Shown here piece after piece: positions 21,332 through 29,413 of a DNA stretch of 64,000 bases. This DNA is from Novosphingobium meiothermophilum (GTDB lineage Bacteria; Pseudomonadota; Alphaproteobacteria; Sphingomonadales; Sphingomonadaceae), in NCBI RefSeq assembly GCF_003171715.1, contig NZ_QGHL01000007.1:682001-746000 (forward strand). The letters are read 5' to 3'. The position numbers and the translations under genes were made by a program. Each line of letters starts with the position of its first letter. The stretch's first letter is position 1. The notes beneath the pieces are model-generated. The model was not told where the DNA came from. It was given only the letters and a program-made list of their open reading frames with translations, and did no database searches.

Positions 21332-22252
21332 ATGACGTGGCTGCCTCGATCATTTGCCGGGCGCCTGCTGCTGGCGATTGTCCCCGCGCTGGTGCTGGGC
21401 GTGCTCGTCCACTGGCTGGAACGCAAGGCGGAGCCTGCCCCCCATACGGCGCGGGTCGCCCTGTGGGAGATTGCCGACAGCACCGGCGCGGCGCGCGGCT
21501 ACCTGTTCGGGACCGTCCACGCCCTGCCCCCGGACACACCGTGGCTGCGCCCGCAAATCGCCGCGGCTTTGGCCGCATCCGACCGGCTGGTGCTGGAGAT
21601 TGCCGAACCGCTCAACCAGAACATTGCCGGAAAGGCGCTGGCCGAACTGGCCGGAACGCCCGATCTTCCGCCACCATCAAGACGCGTGCGCGCCGCCTAT
21701 CGCGACGAACTGGCGAAGGTCTATCGCAAGCTGGGCCTGACCGATGCGGATTTTGCCGATACCGAAAGCTGGGCGGTGGCGCTTCAGCTTGCGGCGGTTT
21801 CAGGCCGGAAGGCCGGCGCGCGGCCGGAACTGGGCGTGGAGCCTGAATTGCGGCGACTGGCGGCGGGCAAGCCGGTTGCCGGGCTGGAGACGCTGGCTGG
21901 CCAGTTCGGCGTGTTCGACACCCTGCCCGAACGGCAGCAGCAGGTTCTGCTGGAACAGGTCATTACAGAGGCCGCCAGCGACGGCAGCGAGGAAGCCGAA
22001 ATGATCGCGCTGTGGCTGAAGGGCGACGATCTGGGCCTTGCGGTTGAAGCGAACAAGGGCTTCCTTGCCGACCCAGCGCTGCGACAGGCCCTGCTGACAG
22101 CGCGCAACCGCGATTGGGCGCAGCAGATCGATACCATGCTGAAAGCCGGGGCAATGCCCTTTGTGGCCGTGGGAGCCGCGCATCTTGCGGGAGCAGATAG
22201 CCTGCAACGCCTGCTCAGCGCGCATGGATGGACAATCCGGCGAGTGCCATGA
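21332..22252 (+). CDS. TraB/GumN family protein, second of a tandem pair
   Basis: 306 residues, paralogous to the preceding gene: [15 protein letters not shown] (57-71) and AVGAAHLAGADSL near the C-terminus. The N-terminal hydrophobic stretch (LLLAIVPALVLGVLVHWL, 12-29) lacks a clear cleavage site, so this copy may stay anchored in the inner membrane while its partner is released. The 3-base gap implies one transcript. Similar paired organisation suggests gene duplication with split localisation. Confidence 0.85.
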   Translation: MTWLPRSFAGRLLLAIVPALVLGVLVHWLERKAEPAPHTARVALWEIADSTGAARGYLFGTVHALPPDTPWLRPQIAAALAASDRLVLEIAEPLNQNIAGKALAELAGTPDLPPPSRRVRAAYRDELAKVYRKLGLTDADFADTESWAVALQLAAVSGRKAGARPELGVEPELRRLAAGKPVAGLETLAGQFGVFDTLPERQQQVLLEQVITEAASDGSEEAEMIALWLKGDDLGLAVEANKGFLADPALRQALLTARNRDWAQQIDTMLKAGAMPFVAVGAAHLAGADSLQRLLSAHGWTIRRVP

Positions 22253-22276
22253 AAACACCCCGCCCCGGCTGCGCGC

Positions 22277-22302
22277 TTGCATTTTCCCGCAGAACCGCTA
22301 AG
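22277..22302 (+). promoter_or_regulatory. candidate housekeeping promoter of rplY
   Basis: TTGCAT (22277-22282) and GCTAAG (22297-22302) are separated by 14 bases, close to the alphaproteobacterial (Caulobacter) housekeeping form TTGACG-N10-14-GCTANA. It lies 83 bases before the rplY start. Confidence 0.4.
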
Positions 22303-22384
22303 GGCCGCCGCTTCCCCGTCATGGTCATCCCTGGAGGCGTGGCGGTGGGAACGTGAAAACGCATTCTCGAAAAGGTACTGACAA

Positions 22385-22990
22385 ATGAGCGAGACGCTGC
22401 ATCTGTCGGCCGAGACGCGCGACCGGGCTGGCAAGGGAGCCTCCCGTGCACTGCGTCGTGAAGGCCGCACCCCCGCCGTCATCTATGGCGACAACAAGGA
22501 ACCGCTGGCAATCCACCTTGAAGAAAAGGCGCTGGTGAAGGCGCTGGGCACTGGCCACTTCTTCAACTCGGTGGTGGAGCTGACCGTTGGTGGTGAAACC
22601 GTCCGAACCCTGCCCAAGGATGTGGCCTTCCACCCGGTGACGGACCGTCCGCAGCACGCCGATTTCCTGCGCGTCTCGAAGGACTCGGTTGTCCATGTCA
22701 ACGTGCCGGTGGCCTTCATCAACGAAGCCAAGTCGCCCGGTCTCAAGAAGGGCGGAATCCTCAACGTTGTCCGCCACGAGCTGGAAATGATCTGCGCGCC
22801 GGATTCGATCCCCGATGACATCGTGGTCGACGTTGCCGGTTATGAAGTGGGCGATTCGATCCACATCAGCGCCGTCACCCTGCCCGCAGGCGTGAAGCCC
22901 GCAATCACCGACCGCGATTTCACCATCGCGACGATCGTGGCCCCCTCCTCGCTGAAGAGCGAAGAAGGCGATACGACGAAGGAAGGCTGA
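22385..22990 (+). CDS. rplY: 50S ribosomal protein bL25, CTC type
   Basis: 201 residues: the N-terminal L25 domain that binds 5S rRNA (about 1-95, with [24 protein letters not shown]) plus the C-terminal TL5/CTC beta domain (about 96-185), and an acidic tail ([11 protein letters not shown]). The two-domain form is usual in alphaproteobacteria. A strong terminator follows, so it is probably monocistronic despite pth lying downstream. Confidence 0.96.
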   Translation: MSETLHLSAETRDRAGKGASRALRREGRTPAVIYGDNKEPLAIHLEEKALVKALGTGHFFNSVVELTVGGETVRTLPKDVAFHPVTDRPQHADFLRVSKDSVVHVNVPVAFINEAKSPGLKKGGILNVVRHELEMICAPDSIPDDIVVDVAGYEVGDSIHISAVTLPAGVKPAITDRDFTIATIVAPSSLKSEEGDTTKEG

Positions 22991-23022
22991 CAGCCTCCTC
23001 GGTGCGTCAGCAATCGCCGGCC

Positions 23023-23068
23023 AACGAAAGCAGCCCCTTCCGTTTCATGCGGGAGGGGCTCTTTCGTT
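23023..23068 (+). terminator. terminator after rplY
   Basis: Two-part stem: AACGAAAG (23023-23030) with CTTTCGTT (23061-23068), and inside it AGCCCCT (23032-23038) with AGGGGCT (23054-23060). It lies 33 bases after the rplY stop. Confidence 0.7.
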
Positions 23069-23162
23069 GCGGCCATCGCTCCGGCCCTGATAAACCGGCG
23101 CTCATGGAGCGGCTCTGAGAAGCTCTCCGGCGCAAGCCAACTGCAACGAAGGATCAGGACAG

Positions 23163-23732
23163 ATGCAACTGTGGGTCGGTCTCGGCAATCCCGGACCGCA
23201 ATACGCCCTGCACCGCCACAATGTGGGCTTCATGGCGCTTGATACCATTGCCGAAGTTCATGGCTTCGGGCCGGTGCAGAAGAAGTTTCAGGGCTGGTTG
23301 CAGGAGGGACGGATCGGTTCGCACAAGATCCTGCTGCTCAAACCGGCAACCTTCATGAACGAAAGCGGCCGCTCTGTGGGCGAGGCAATGCGGTTCTACA
23401 AGCTGGGGCTGGACGCGCTGACGGTGTTTCATGACGAACTCGATCTCGCCCCCTTCAAGGTGAAGGTGAAGCAGGGCGGCGGGACGGCGGGGCACAACGG
23501 GCTGCGCTCGATCGACCAGCATCTCGGCGCCGATTTTCGCCGCGTCAGGCTGGGCATCGGCCACCCCGGTCACAAGGACCGCGTGACCGGGCACGTGCTG
23601 GGCAACTTCGCCAAGGCAGAGCAGGACGATCTGGTTGAAATGCTGGGAGCAGTCGCGGCCGAGGCTGGGTGGCTTGCCGATGGCGACACCGTGCGTTTCA
23701 TGAATGACATAGCGCTGCGGCAGAACGGCTAG
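23163..23732 (+). CDS. pth: peptidyl-tRNA hydrolase
   Basis: Releases peptides from peptidyl-tRNA dropped by ribosomes. 189 residues, standard length. Active-site blocks are intact: GLGNPGPQYALHRHNVGF with the catalytic His, KPATFMNESG, HDELDL and GGGTAGHNGLRS. rplY-pth adjacency is a common bacterial arrangement. GAAGGATCAGGAC precedes the ATG. Confidence 0.97.
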   Translation: MQLWVGLGNPGPQYALHRHNVGFMALDTIAEVHGFGPVQKKFQGWLQEGRIGSHKILLLKPATFMNESGRSVGEAMRFYKLGLDALTVFHDELDLAPFKVKVKQGGGTAGHNGLRSIDQHLGADFRRVRLGIGHPGHKDRVTGHVLGNFAKAEQDDLVEMLGAVAAEAGWLADGDTVRFMNDIALRQNG

Positions 23733-23760
23733 ATTAGCCAATCCTTCGTGCTTTGCGGCT

Positions 23761-24900
23761 ATGCCAGCGCGCATGACCGCAGAGCAATGGCTGAACCGCA
23801 TCTTCACCGACAAGGCCCCGCGCCGTTTCGGCACCGGGTGGATCAGCGGCGTTCTGGCCGTGCTGCTGGGGCTTCTGGCAGTGGCAGCAGTGCTTTGCCT
23901 GCACTTTCCGCAGTGGCTTACCTTGCCCGAACTGCGCAGCCACTATCCCCTTTGGCTGGTGCGCAGGGTCATTGATGGCGCCATTCTGCTGACGATGGCG
24001 CTGGCCGGTCTGTCGATGCTGCTGCGCCGCAGAAAGGCGCTGGGTCTGGCAGGACTCGTGCTGGCGGGCATTGCGCTTTCCCTCGGCGCTGGCGGTGTAG
24101 CAATAGGGGCCGCGCCCGAAAGTGCGATCTATCTGGGGCTGGACTGGTTCGTTCTGGGCGTGCTGACGATGGCAGCGCTTTTCGTGCCGCTGGAACGCGC
24201 CTTTGCGCTGCGGCCTGCGCAGGGCCCGTTCCGGCCGGGCTGGCTGACGGATACGACCTATTTTTTCATGAGCCATGCGCTGGCACAGGTCATGTCGCTT
24301 CTGGTGCTGGTTCCCGCCACGCGGGCGGGCCAGGCGCTGGCGATTGCGCCAGTGCAGGGTGTTGTCCGGGGCTTGCCTCTGGCGGCGCAGTTCGCGCTTG
24401 TCGTTCTGGTTGCCGATCTTGCCCAATACGCCGTTCACCGCGCCTTCCATGCCGTGCCGGTCCTGTGGCGCTTCCACCGGGTGCATCACAGCGTCGTGCG
24501 GATGGACTGGCTTGCCGGATCACGGCTTCACCTGATCGACGTGATCGTCACGCGTGGGCTGGTGCTGGTGCCGATCCTTGCGCTGGGGTTCGATACGCCC
24601 GCCGTCTATGCCTATCTCGGCTTTGTCTCGGTACATGCGGTGTTCATTCATGCCAACTTTGCCCCGCGCAGCGAATGGCTGGAACGCTGGATCGTCATGC
24701 CGCGCTTTCACCACTGGCACCACGCGATCGAACAGGAAGCGCGCGACACCAACTTTGCCGTGCACCTCCCGATGATCGATCGGTGGCTTGGCACTGCCTA
24801 CCTGCCGGGGGATCGCTGGCCGCAGGGATATGGTGTGGATGGAATGGACGTGCCCGAAGGCTATGCCCGGCAATTTTTCTGGCCATTACGACGGTGTTGA
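23761..24900 (+). CDS. sterol desaturase / fatty acid hydroxylase superfamily protein
   Basis: 379-residue polytopic membrane protein with about 7-8 hydrophobic segments. The di-iron histidine boxes are all present: HRAFH (226-230), HRVHH (239-243) and HHWHH (317-321). The family adds hydroxyl groups or double bonds to lipids, sterols, carotenoids or hopanoids in the membrane. Alternative start at 23773. It could hydroxylate a hopanoid, sphingolipid or carotenoid; the sequence does not decide. Confidence 0.85.
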   Translation: MPARMTAEQWLNRIFTDKAPRRFGTGWISGVLAVLLGLLAVAAVLCLHFPQWLTLPELRSHYPLWLVRRVIDGAILLTMALAGLSMLLRRRKALGLAGLVLAGIALSLGAGGVAIGAAPESAIYLGLDWFVLGVLTMAALFVPLERAFALRPAQGPFRPGWLTDTTYFFMSHALAQVMSLLVLVPATRAGQALAIAPVQGVVRGLPLAAQFALVVLVADLAQYAVHRAFHAVPVLWRFHRVHHSVVRMDWLAGSRLHLIDVIVTRGLVLVPILALGFDTPAVYAYLGFVSVHAVFIHANFAPRSEWLERWIVMPRFHHWHHAIEQEARDTNFAVHLPMIDRWLGTAYLPGDRWPQGYGVDGMDVPEGYARQFFWPLRRC

Positions 24901-25090
24901 GCAACCTCAGCCGATCCTTCCTCCCGCTGCATCGGCCACCGGGTGGGGCATTTAACCCGGACCGGACCGGATCTTCGCATCATCGAATGCAGGCCAGAAA
25001 CAATTCAGAAGCATGAATCTGTCGGCAGAACTGACATGCGATGAAGCGATTCAAGGCCGTTAACCATGCAAGTAGCTGATATTGATGATT

Positions 25091-25106
25091 TGGCACGGGC
25101 TTTGCT
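25091..25106 (+). promoter_or_regulatory. sigma-54 promoter of the PEP-CTERM gene
   Basis: TGGCACG (25091-25097), four bases, then TTGCT (25102-25106): an exact match to the -24/-12 consensus TGGCACR-N4-TTGCW, with GG and GC ten bases apart. The expected start is about 25117, leaving a 28-base leader with a strong GGAGG. PEP-CTERM genes in other proteobacteria are known to be driven by RpoN with the PrsK/PrsR two-component system. A CtrA-like half-site TTAACCAT lies upstream at 25060-25067. Otherwise the 245-base gap 24901-25145 shows nothing clear. Confidence 0.75.
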
Positions 25107-25145
25107 GAGTATCGTGTCAACCAATTCCAGGATGTGGAGGTTGAA

Positions 25146-25601
25146 ATGACCAAGAAGCTTCTCGCCGCTGTTGCCACGGTTTCCCTTTGCGCCGCGACCG
25201 CAACCCCTGCCCACGCCACGTGGTGGCTGCTGAGCGGTCTGACCTCGTGCAAGAAGTCGTCGAAGACCTGCTCCAGCAGCAGCAGCTCCAGCACGACCAC
25301 CAGCACGACCACGGGCGGCACCACTACGACTTCGTCCGGCGGGACGACCACTGGCGGCACCACCACGGGTGGAACCACTACCGGGGGCACGACCACGGGT
25401 GGAACCACCACGGGAGGCACCACGACGGGCGGAACCACGACGGGCGGCACCACCACCGGCGGAACCACGACGGGCGGCACCACCACCGGTGGCAGCACGG
25501 GCGGCACGCAGGTGCCTGAGCCGGGAATGCTCGGCATGATGGCGCTGGGCCTTCTCGGCGTCGGCTATGCCCGGTCGCGCAAGATCAAGCAGCGCGGCTG
25601 A
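25146..25601 (+). CDS. PEP-CTERM protein with Thr/Gly pentapeptide repeats
   Basis: 151 residues from ATG at 25146, set by GGAGG at 25136-25140. Order: signal peptide ending ATPAHA (about residue 24); a short Cys/Lys region (SCKKSSKTC); a Ser/Thr run; ten GGTTT pentapeptides; then the sorting tail VPEPGMLGM, a hydrophobic helix and the basic end RSRKIKQRG. This is the PEP-CTERM signal processed by exosortase, with surface or matrix display expected. The Thr-rich stretch is a likely O-glycosylation region. No exosortase gene is in the window. Confidence 0.88.
   Translation: MTKKLLAAVATVSLCAATATPAHATWWLLSGLTSCKKSSKTCSSSSSSSTTTSTTTGGTTTTSSGGTTTGGTTTGGTTTGGTTTGGTTTGGTTTGGTTTGGTTTGGTTTGGTTTGGSTGGTQVPEPGMLGMMALGLLGVGYARSRKIKQRG
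25338..25487 (+). repeat. ten 15-base tandem repeats encoding GGTTT
   Basis: Ten in-frame 15-base units of the form GGN-GGN-ACN-ACN-ACN. Units tend to alternate between GGN-GGA-ACC and GGC-GGC-ACC forms, giving a partial 30-base higher-order period, so recent expansion by unit pairs is likely. Every repeat keeps the frame; copy number probably varies between strains. Confidence 0.9.
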
Positions 25602-25623
25602 GGCCAGCTCGTCATTCAGCATC

Positions 25624-25657
25624 GGGGCGCGGCGCGAAATGCACCGCGCCCCTTTCT
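25624..25657 (+). terminator. terminator after the PEP-CTERM gene
   Basis: GGGGCGCGG (25624-25632) pairs perfectly with CCGCGCCCC (25644-25652), followed by TTTCT. It lies 22 bases after the stop and just before the end of the convergent TPR gene. Confidence 0.75.
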
Positions 25658-25658
25658 C

Positions 25659-27176
25659 CTACCCTGCCGCCGGATGCCCCCACCGCGCAAGGCTCTGGCG
25701 AAAGACCGGATTACGCGGATCGCTGTCTGCCGCCTCCTGCAAGAGCCTGCGCGCAGCATCAGGCTGCTTGCCGGCCACTGCCCGCACATATCCGGCAAGA
25801 TGGACGAGATCCGGATCGCCGGGCACCAGCCCGCGCGCCCGGTCGGCAGCCGCAATTGCCTCGTCGGCCTTGCCCGCCCTGCTCAACGCCAGCGCAAGGC
25901 GGCGATAGACTTCTCCGTCCTGCCCCATCCCCACAAGCTGGCGATACAGGGCCACGGCTGTCGGCCAGTCCTCTCGCTCGGCAGCCTCGGCAGCCTTTGC
26001 GGCAAGGTCCAGCGCCACCGCACGCTGCGGGGACAGACGCTTGGCCTTCCATTCATCGGCTTCGGCATCGCGGTCCAGCGCGCGGGCGGCCGCCTCGGCC
26101 AGTTCCAGTTCGGGATCATCGGCAATGAGGCTTTCAGCCAGCGGCCTGACGGTCTGATACGCTGCCGCAGGATCGCCGGTGGCCATCTGCGCGCCTGCCA
26201 TCATCAAGCGCACGCGGGGATTTCCCGGTGCACGCAGAAACGCCCGCTGGAACATGGCGCGCGCCTGTTCGCGCTGGCCAAGAAACAGCAGGGCCTCGGC
26301 ATAGGCGAGCCCGTTGGCCGACAGCGGATCGAGTGACCCCTCCTGCCGTGCAAGCAGGCTGCGAACGGTCTGCCAATCCTGCTTGCCGGCCGCCACGCGC
26401 ACCTTGAAGGCCACGACGCGCGCGTCGTTCGGAACGAGCGCCGCCGCCTTGGCGACCATCCTGGCCGCGCGGTCCAGCTCGCCCGCATCCTCATAGGCAC
26501 TGGCGCTGGCCAGCCACGGCTCCGGCACGTTCGGGAACAGTCGGGCGGCTTCGGCAAAAAGCTTCTGCGCCTCGTCAAAGCGGCGACGGCGCACCGCGAC
26601 CTCACCGCCAACCATGAGCGTATCGTAATGTGCGGGGGCAATCCTTGCCATGGCCTGCGCGCGCTGTGCGGCTCCCGCCACGTCATCGGCACCCAGCAGG
26701 AACATGGCGTGATCGCGCAGCAACAGCACGTCGTCTCCGGCGGCCTCTCCTCTCGCGAACGCCTCGATTGCCGCCGCAGTGCGCCCTCTGGCAAGATGCG
26801 CCGCGGCGCGCAGCCGCCACGCCTGCGGCGAGGGATCGTCGCCAAGCAGCTCAAGACCCTGTTCGATCGATCCGCGAAGGAGCGCTGCTTCCGCCTTGAG
26901 ACGCGCAAGCTCGTCCCCCTTCATGCCCAGCCGTTCAAGCCGCGCGGCGCTGGCCGAAGCGCCGATACCATCGCCCATGCGCAGTTGCACGCCCGCAAGC
27001 ATAACCAGCAGATCGCGGCTGTCGCCCTTTTCGGCAAGCGCCGCCATGAGATCGACCTTGGCCGCTGCCAGTTCCATGCGCGCAATTTCCTCGCGCGCCC
27101 GCGCGGCCTTGTCCACGCTCTCGCCGCCGCACGCCGAAAGGCCAAGCGCAAGTGCCAGAAAAACCGTCCGTTTCAT
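25659..27176 (-). CDS. TPR-repeat lipoprotein
   Basis: 505 residues from ATG at 27176. The N-terminus is a lipoprotein signal with lipobox LSAC (MKRTVFLALALGLSAC), so it is lipid-anchored in the envelope. The rest is almost all helical hairpins with TPR spacing (for example AWRLRAAAHLARGRTAAAIEAF and YRRLALALSRAGKADEAIAAADRA), about 10-12 repeats. It converges with the PEP-CTERM gene. PEP-CTERM loci often include a TPR lipoprotein (PrsT), but that one is much longer, so a link is only suggestive. Confidence 0.8.
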   Translation of the reverse strand: MKRTVFLALALGLSACGGESVDKAARAREEIARMELAAAKVDLMAALAEKGDSRDLLVMLAGVQLRMGDGIGASASAARLERLGMKGDELARLKAEAALLRGSIEQGLELLGDDPSPQAWRLRAAAHLARGRTAAAIEAFARGEAAGDDVLLLRDHAMFLLGADDVAGAAQRAQAMARIAPAHYDTLMVGGEVAVRRRRFDEAQKLFAEAARLFPNVPEPWLASASAYEDAGELDRAARMVAKAAALVPNDARVVAFKVRVAAGKQDWQTVRSLLARQEGSLDPLSANGLAYAEALLFLGQREQARAMFQRAFLRAPGNPRVRLMMAGAQMATGDPAAAYQTVRPLAESLIADDPELELAEAAARALDRDAEADEWKAKRLSPQRAVALDLAAKAAEAAEREDWPTAVALYRQLVGMGQDGEVYRRLALALSRAGKADEAIAAADRARGLVPGDPDLVHLAGYVRAVAGKQPDAARRLLQEAADSDPRNPVFRQSLARWGHPAAG

Positions 27177-27291
27177 GGAGCGGGCTATGCCACGCAAACC
27201 CTGAAACAATGGTGAAACCGCAAGCCCTGCGGCAGAGGTTTCCAAATGCCGCCACGCCCGCTAAAGGCCGCGCCAACCAAGGAGCATGAGA

Positions 27292-28392
27292 ATGGGTTTT
27301 CGTTGCGGGATCGTCGGCCTTCCCAATGTCGGCAAATCGACGCTGTTCAACGCGCTGACCGAAACGCAGGCGGCGCAGGCCGCCAACTATCCATTCTGCA
27401 CGATCGAACCCAACGTCGGCAACGTGGGCGTGCCCGATCCTCGGCTCGACACGCTCGCACTGATCGCCGGCAGCCAGAAGATCATTCCCACCCAGCTTGG
27501 CTTCGTGGACATTGCCGGCCTGGTGCGCGGGGCATCGAAGGGCGAAGGTCTGGGCAACCAGTTCCTCGGAAACATCCGCGAGGTTGATGCCATCGTGCAC
27601 GTGCTGCGCTGCTTCGAGAATGACGACATCCAGCATGTCGACAACCGCGTCGATCCGATCTCGGACGCGGAGACGGTCGAGACCGAACTGATGCTCGCCG
27701 ATCTCGAAAGCCTCGAAAAGCGCGTTCCGGCCGCCGAGAAGAAGGCCAAGGCAGGTGACAAGGAAGCCAAGGTCATCGCCTCGGTGCTGGGTCAGGCGCT
27801 CGACCTGCTGCGCGAAGGCAAGCCCGCGAGGCTGACCGAGCCGAAGGACGACGAGGAAGCCCGCGTGTTCCGGCAGGCGCAACTGCTGACCGCCAAGCCC
27901 GTGCTTTACGTCTGCAACGTCGAGGAAGAAAGCGCGGCCACCGGCAATGCGTTTTCGGCGCGCGTGTTCGAAAAGGCCAGGGCCGAAGGTGCCAACGCCG
28001 TGATCGTCTCGGCCGCGATCGAAGCCGAACTGGTCGGCATGGATGCGGATGAACGCACCGTGTTTCTTGAGGAAATGGGCCTGCACGAAACGGGTCTGGC
28101 CCGCGTGATCCGCGCCGGATACGAATTGCTCCACCTCATTACCTTCTTCACCGTCGGCCCCAAGGAAGCCCGCGCGTGGACCGTGCATAAAGGCGCGAAG
28201 GCCCCCGAAGCGGCAGGCGAAATCCATTCCGACATGCAGCGCGGCTTCATCCGCGCCGAAACCATCGCCTATGATGATTTCGTGGCTCTGGGCGGCGAAG
28301 CGGCCGCGCGCGATGCCGGCAAGCTGCGGCAGGAAGGCAAGGAATACGTGGTGAAGGACGGCGATGTCCTGCACTTCAAGTTCAATGTTTGA
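27292..28392 (+). CDS. ychF: redox-regulated ATPase YchF
   Basis: 366 residues; the start at 27292 is 7 bases from AAGGAG (27279-27284), while the ATG at 27286 is too close. Obg-family P-loop GLPNVGKS (9-16), switch region NYPFCTIEPNVG, and NVEE in place of NKxD, which explains the ATP rather than GTP preference. A coiled coil is followed by a C-terminal TGS domain. A ribosome-associated stress factor in the cytoplasm; here next to its usual core-genome type neighbours but not to pth. Confidence 0.96.
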   Translation: MGFRCGIVGLPNVGKSTLFNALTETQAAQAANYPFCTIEPNVGNVGVPDPRLDTLALIAGSQKIIPTQLGFVDIAGLVRGASKGEGLGNQFLGNIREVDAIVHVLRCFENDDIQHVDNRVDPISDAETVETELMLADLESLEKRVPAAEKKAKAGDKEAKVIASVLGQALDLLREGKPARLTEPKDDEEARVFRQAQLLTAKPVLYVCNVEEESAATGNAFSARVFEKARAEGANAVIVSAAIEAELVGMDADERTVFLEEMGLHETGLARVIRAGYELLHLITFFTVGPKEARAWTVHKGAKAPEAAGEIHSDMQRGFIRAETIAYDDFVALGGEAAARDAGKLRQEGKEYVVKDGDVLHFKFNV

Positions 28393-28444
28393 AGCCGTTT
28401 AATCGCGCAATTGACTTTGCGGCGCGAGCCGCCATGCTTCGCCC

Positions 28445-28903
28445 ATGATGTATTTCGAGGATATTGAACCGGGCACGGTGCAGCGCTTCGGCCGCTATGC
28501 CGTGACCCGCGAAGAGGTGATCGATTTCGCGTCGAAATATGATCCGCAGCCCTTTCACCTGAGCGACGAGGCAGCAGCGCAAACGCACTTCGGCAGGCTC
28601 TCGGCCAGTGGCTGGCACACCTGCGCGATGACCATGGCCATGCTGGTGGAAAACCTCAAGGAGCGCCAACAGGCCGGACTTGGCTCTCCGGGGCTGGACG
28701 AAATCCGCTGGCTTCGGCCGGTCTATCCCGGCGATACGCTTTCGGTCGAGACCGAGGTGGTTGACAAGAAGCGCAGCTCATCCCGTCCGGAAATGGGAAG
28801 TTTCCGTTCCAACGTGCGCGTTTACAATCAGGATGGTGTGGTGGTCATGACGATGAAATCGATCGGCCTGATCCGCGTGCGCGACAGCGAAGCCGCCACC
28901 TGA
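28445..28903 (+). CDS. MaoC-like dehydratase / hotdog-fold protein
   Basis: 152-residue single hotdog domain. The MaoC-type active-site motif appears as SKYDPQPFHLS (Asp and His) with GRLSASGWHTCAM behind it, as in (R)-specific enoyl-CoA hydratases. TTGACT (28411-28416) and ATGCTT (28434-28439), 17 bases apart, form a possible promoter whose start would fall at the ATG, giving a leaderless message. Substrate unknown. It converges with the small lipoprotein gene, with 20 bases between stops. Confidence 0.85.
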   Translation: MMYFEDIEPGTVQRFGRYAVTREEVIDFASKYDPQPFHLSDEAAAQTHFGRLSASGWHTCAMTMAMLVENLKERQQAGLGSPGLDEIRWLRPVYPGDTLSVETEVVDKKRSSSRPEMGSFRSNVRVYNQDGVVVMTMKSIGLIRVRDSEAAT

Positions 28904-28923
28904 CCCTTAACGCTTCTGCCCCT

Positions 28924-29412
28924 TCAGATCGTCTTGCACTGAACGTCACCGGTTGCTTCATAAACCGGGCGTTCGAAGGCGTCGGTAATGACAAGCCTGC
29001 CCTTAAAGCGGTCTTCGGTGCCAACCGACTGGACCGGGCCTGTCGGGGTCAGCGAAAGGGCATGCGTCTTGCCGGTATAGCGGCTCCTTCCGCCCTTGGG
29101 CAGTTCGGCCGCCCCTGCATCGGGCGCCAGCACTTCGACTTCACCCTTGAGCTTGATAACGCCGCGGGTGTCCTGCGCGAGAAGGATCGCACCGATCCCC
29201 CCGCCATCGGCCACGAAGGCGCAGCCCGTGCCATGCAGTTTGTGTCTGGTGATGTCAGGATAGAGGATGGGCTGCGGCTCGATGGCTTCAAGCGGCGGCT
29301 TGCCGTCCTGCGCGGCCTTGACCGCGGCGATGGCTTCCTCATCGCTTGGGCCGCTTTGCGAACATGCCGAAAGAGCAAGGGAAACCAGAATGATGCGGGC
29401 CATTCCTGCCAT
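28924..29412 (-). CDS. small lipoprotein of unknown function
   Basis: 162 residues from ATG at 29412; lipobox LSAC with Cys17 after a short hydrophobic stretch. The remainder is a beta-rich domain with GTGCAFVADGGGIGAILLAQD and a C-terminal GDVQCKTI; two conserved-looking cysteines may pair. Not recognised. Its ATG begins one base after the mutL stop, so it is co-transcribed with mutL; a functional link with repair is not implied. Confidence 0.65.
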   Translation of the reverse strand: MAGMARIILVSLALSACSQSGPSDEEAIAAVKAAQDGKPPLEAIEPQPILYPDITRHKLHGTGCAFVADGGGIGAILLAQDTRGVIKLKGEVEVLAPDAGAAELPKGGRSRYTGKTHALSLTPTGPVQSVGTEDRFKGRLVITDAFERPVYEATGDVQCKTI

Positions 29413-29413
29413 A

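Noticed and set aside
24980..25622. Long minus-strand frames across the PEP-CTERM gene, one rich in VVVPP repeats
   Set aside because: They are reverse-strand images of the GGTTT repeats; only the plus-strand frame has a ribosome site, signal peptide and sorting tail.
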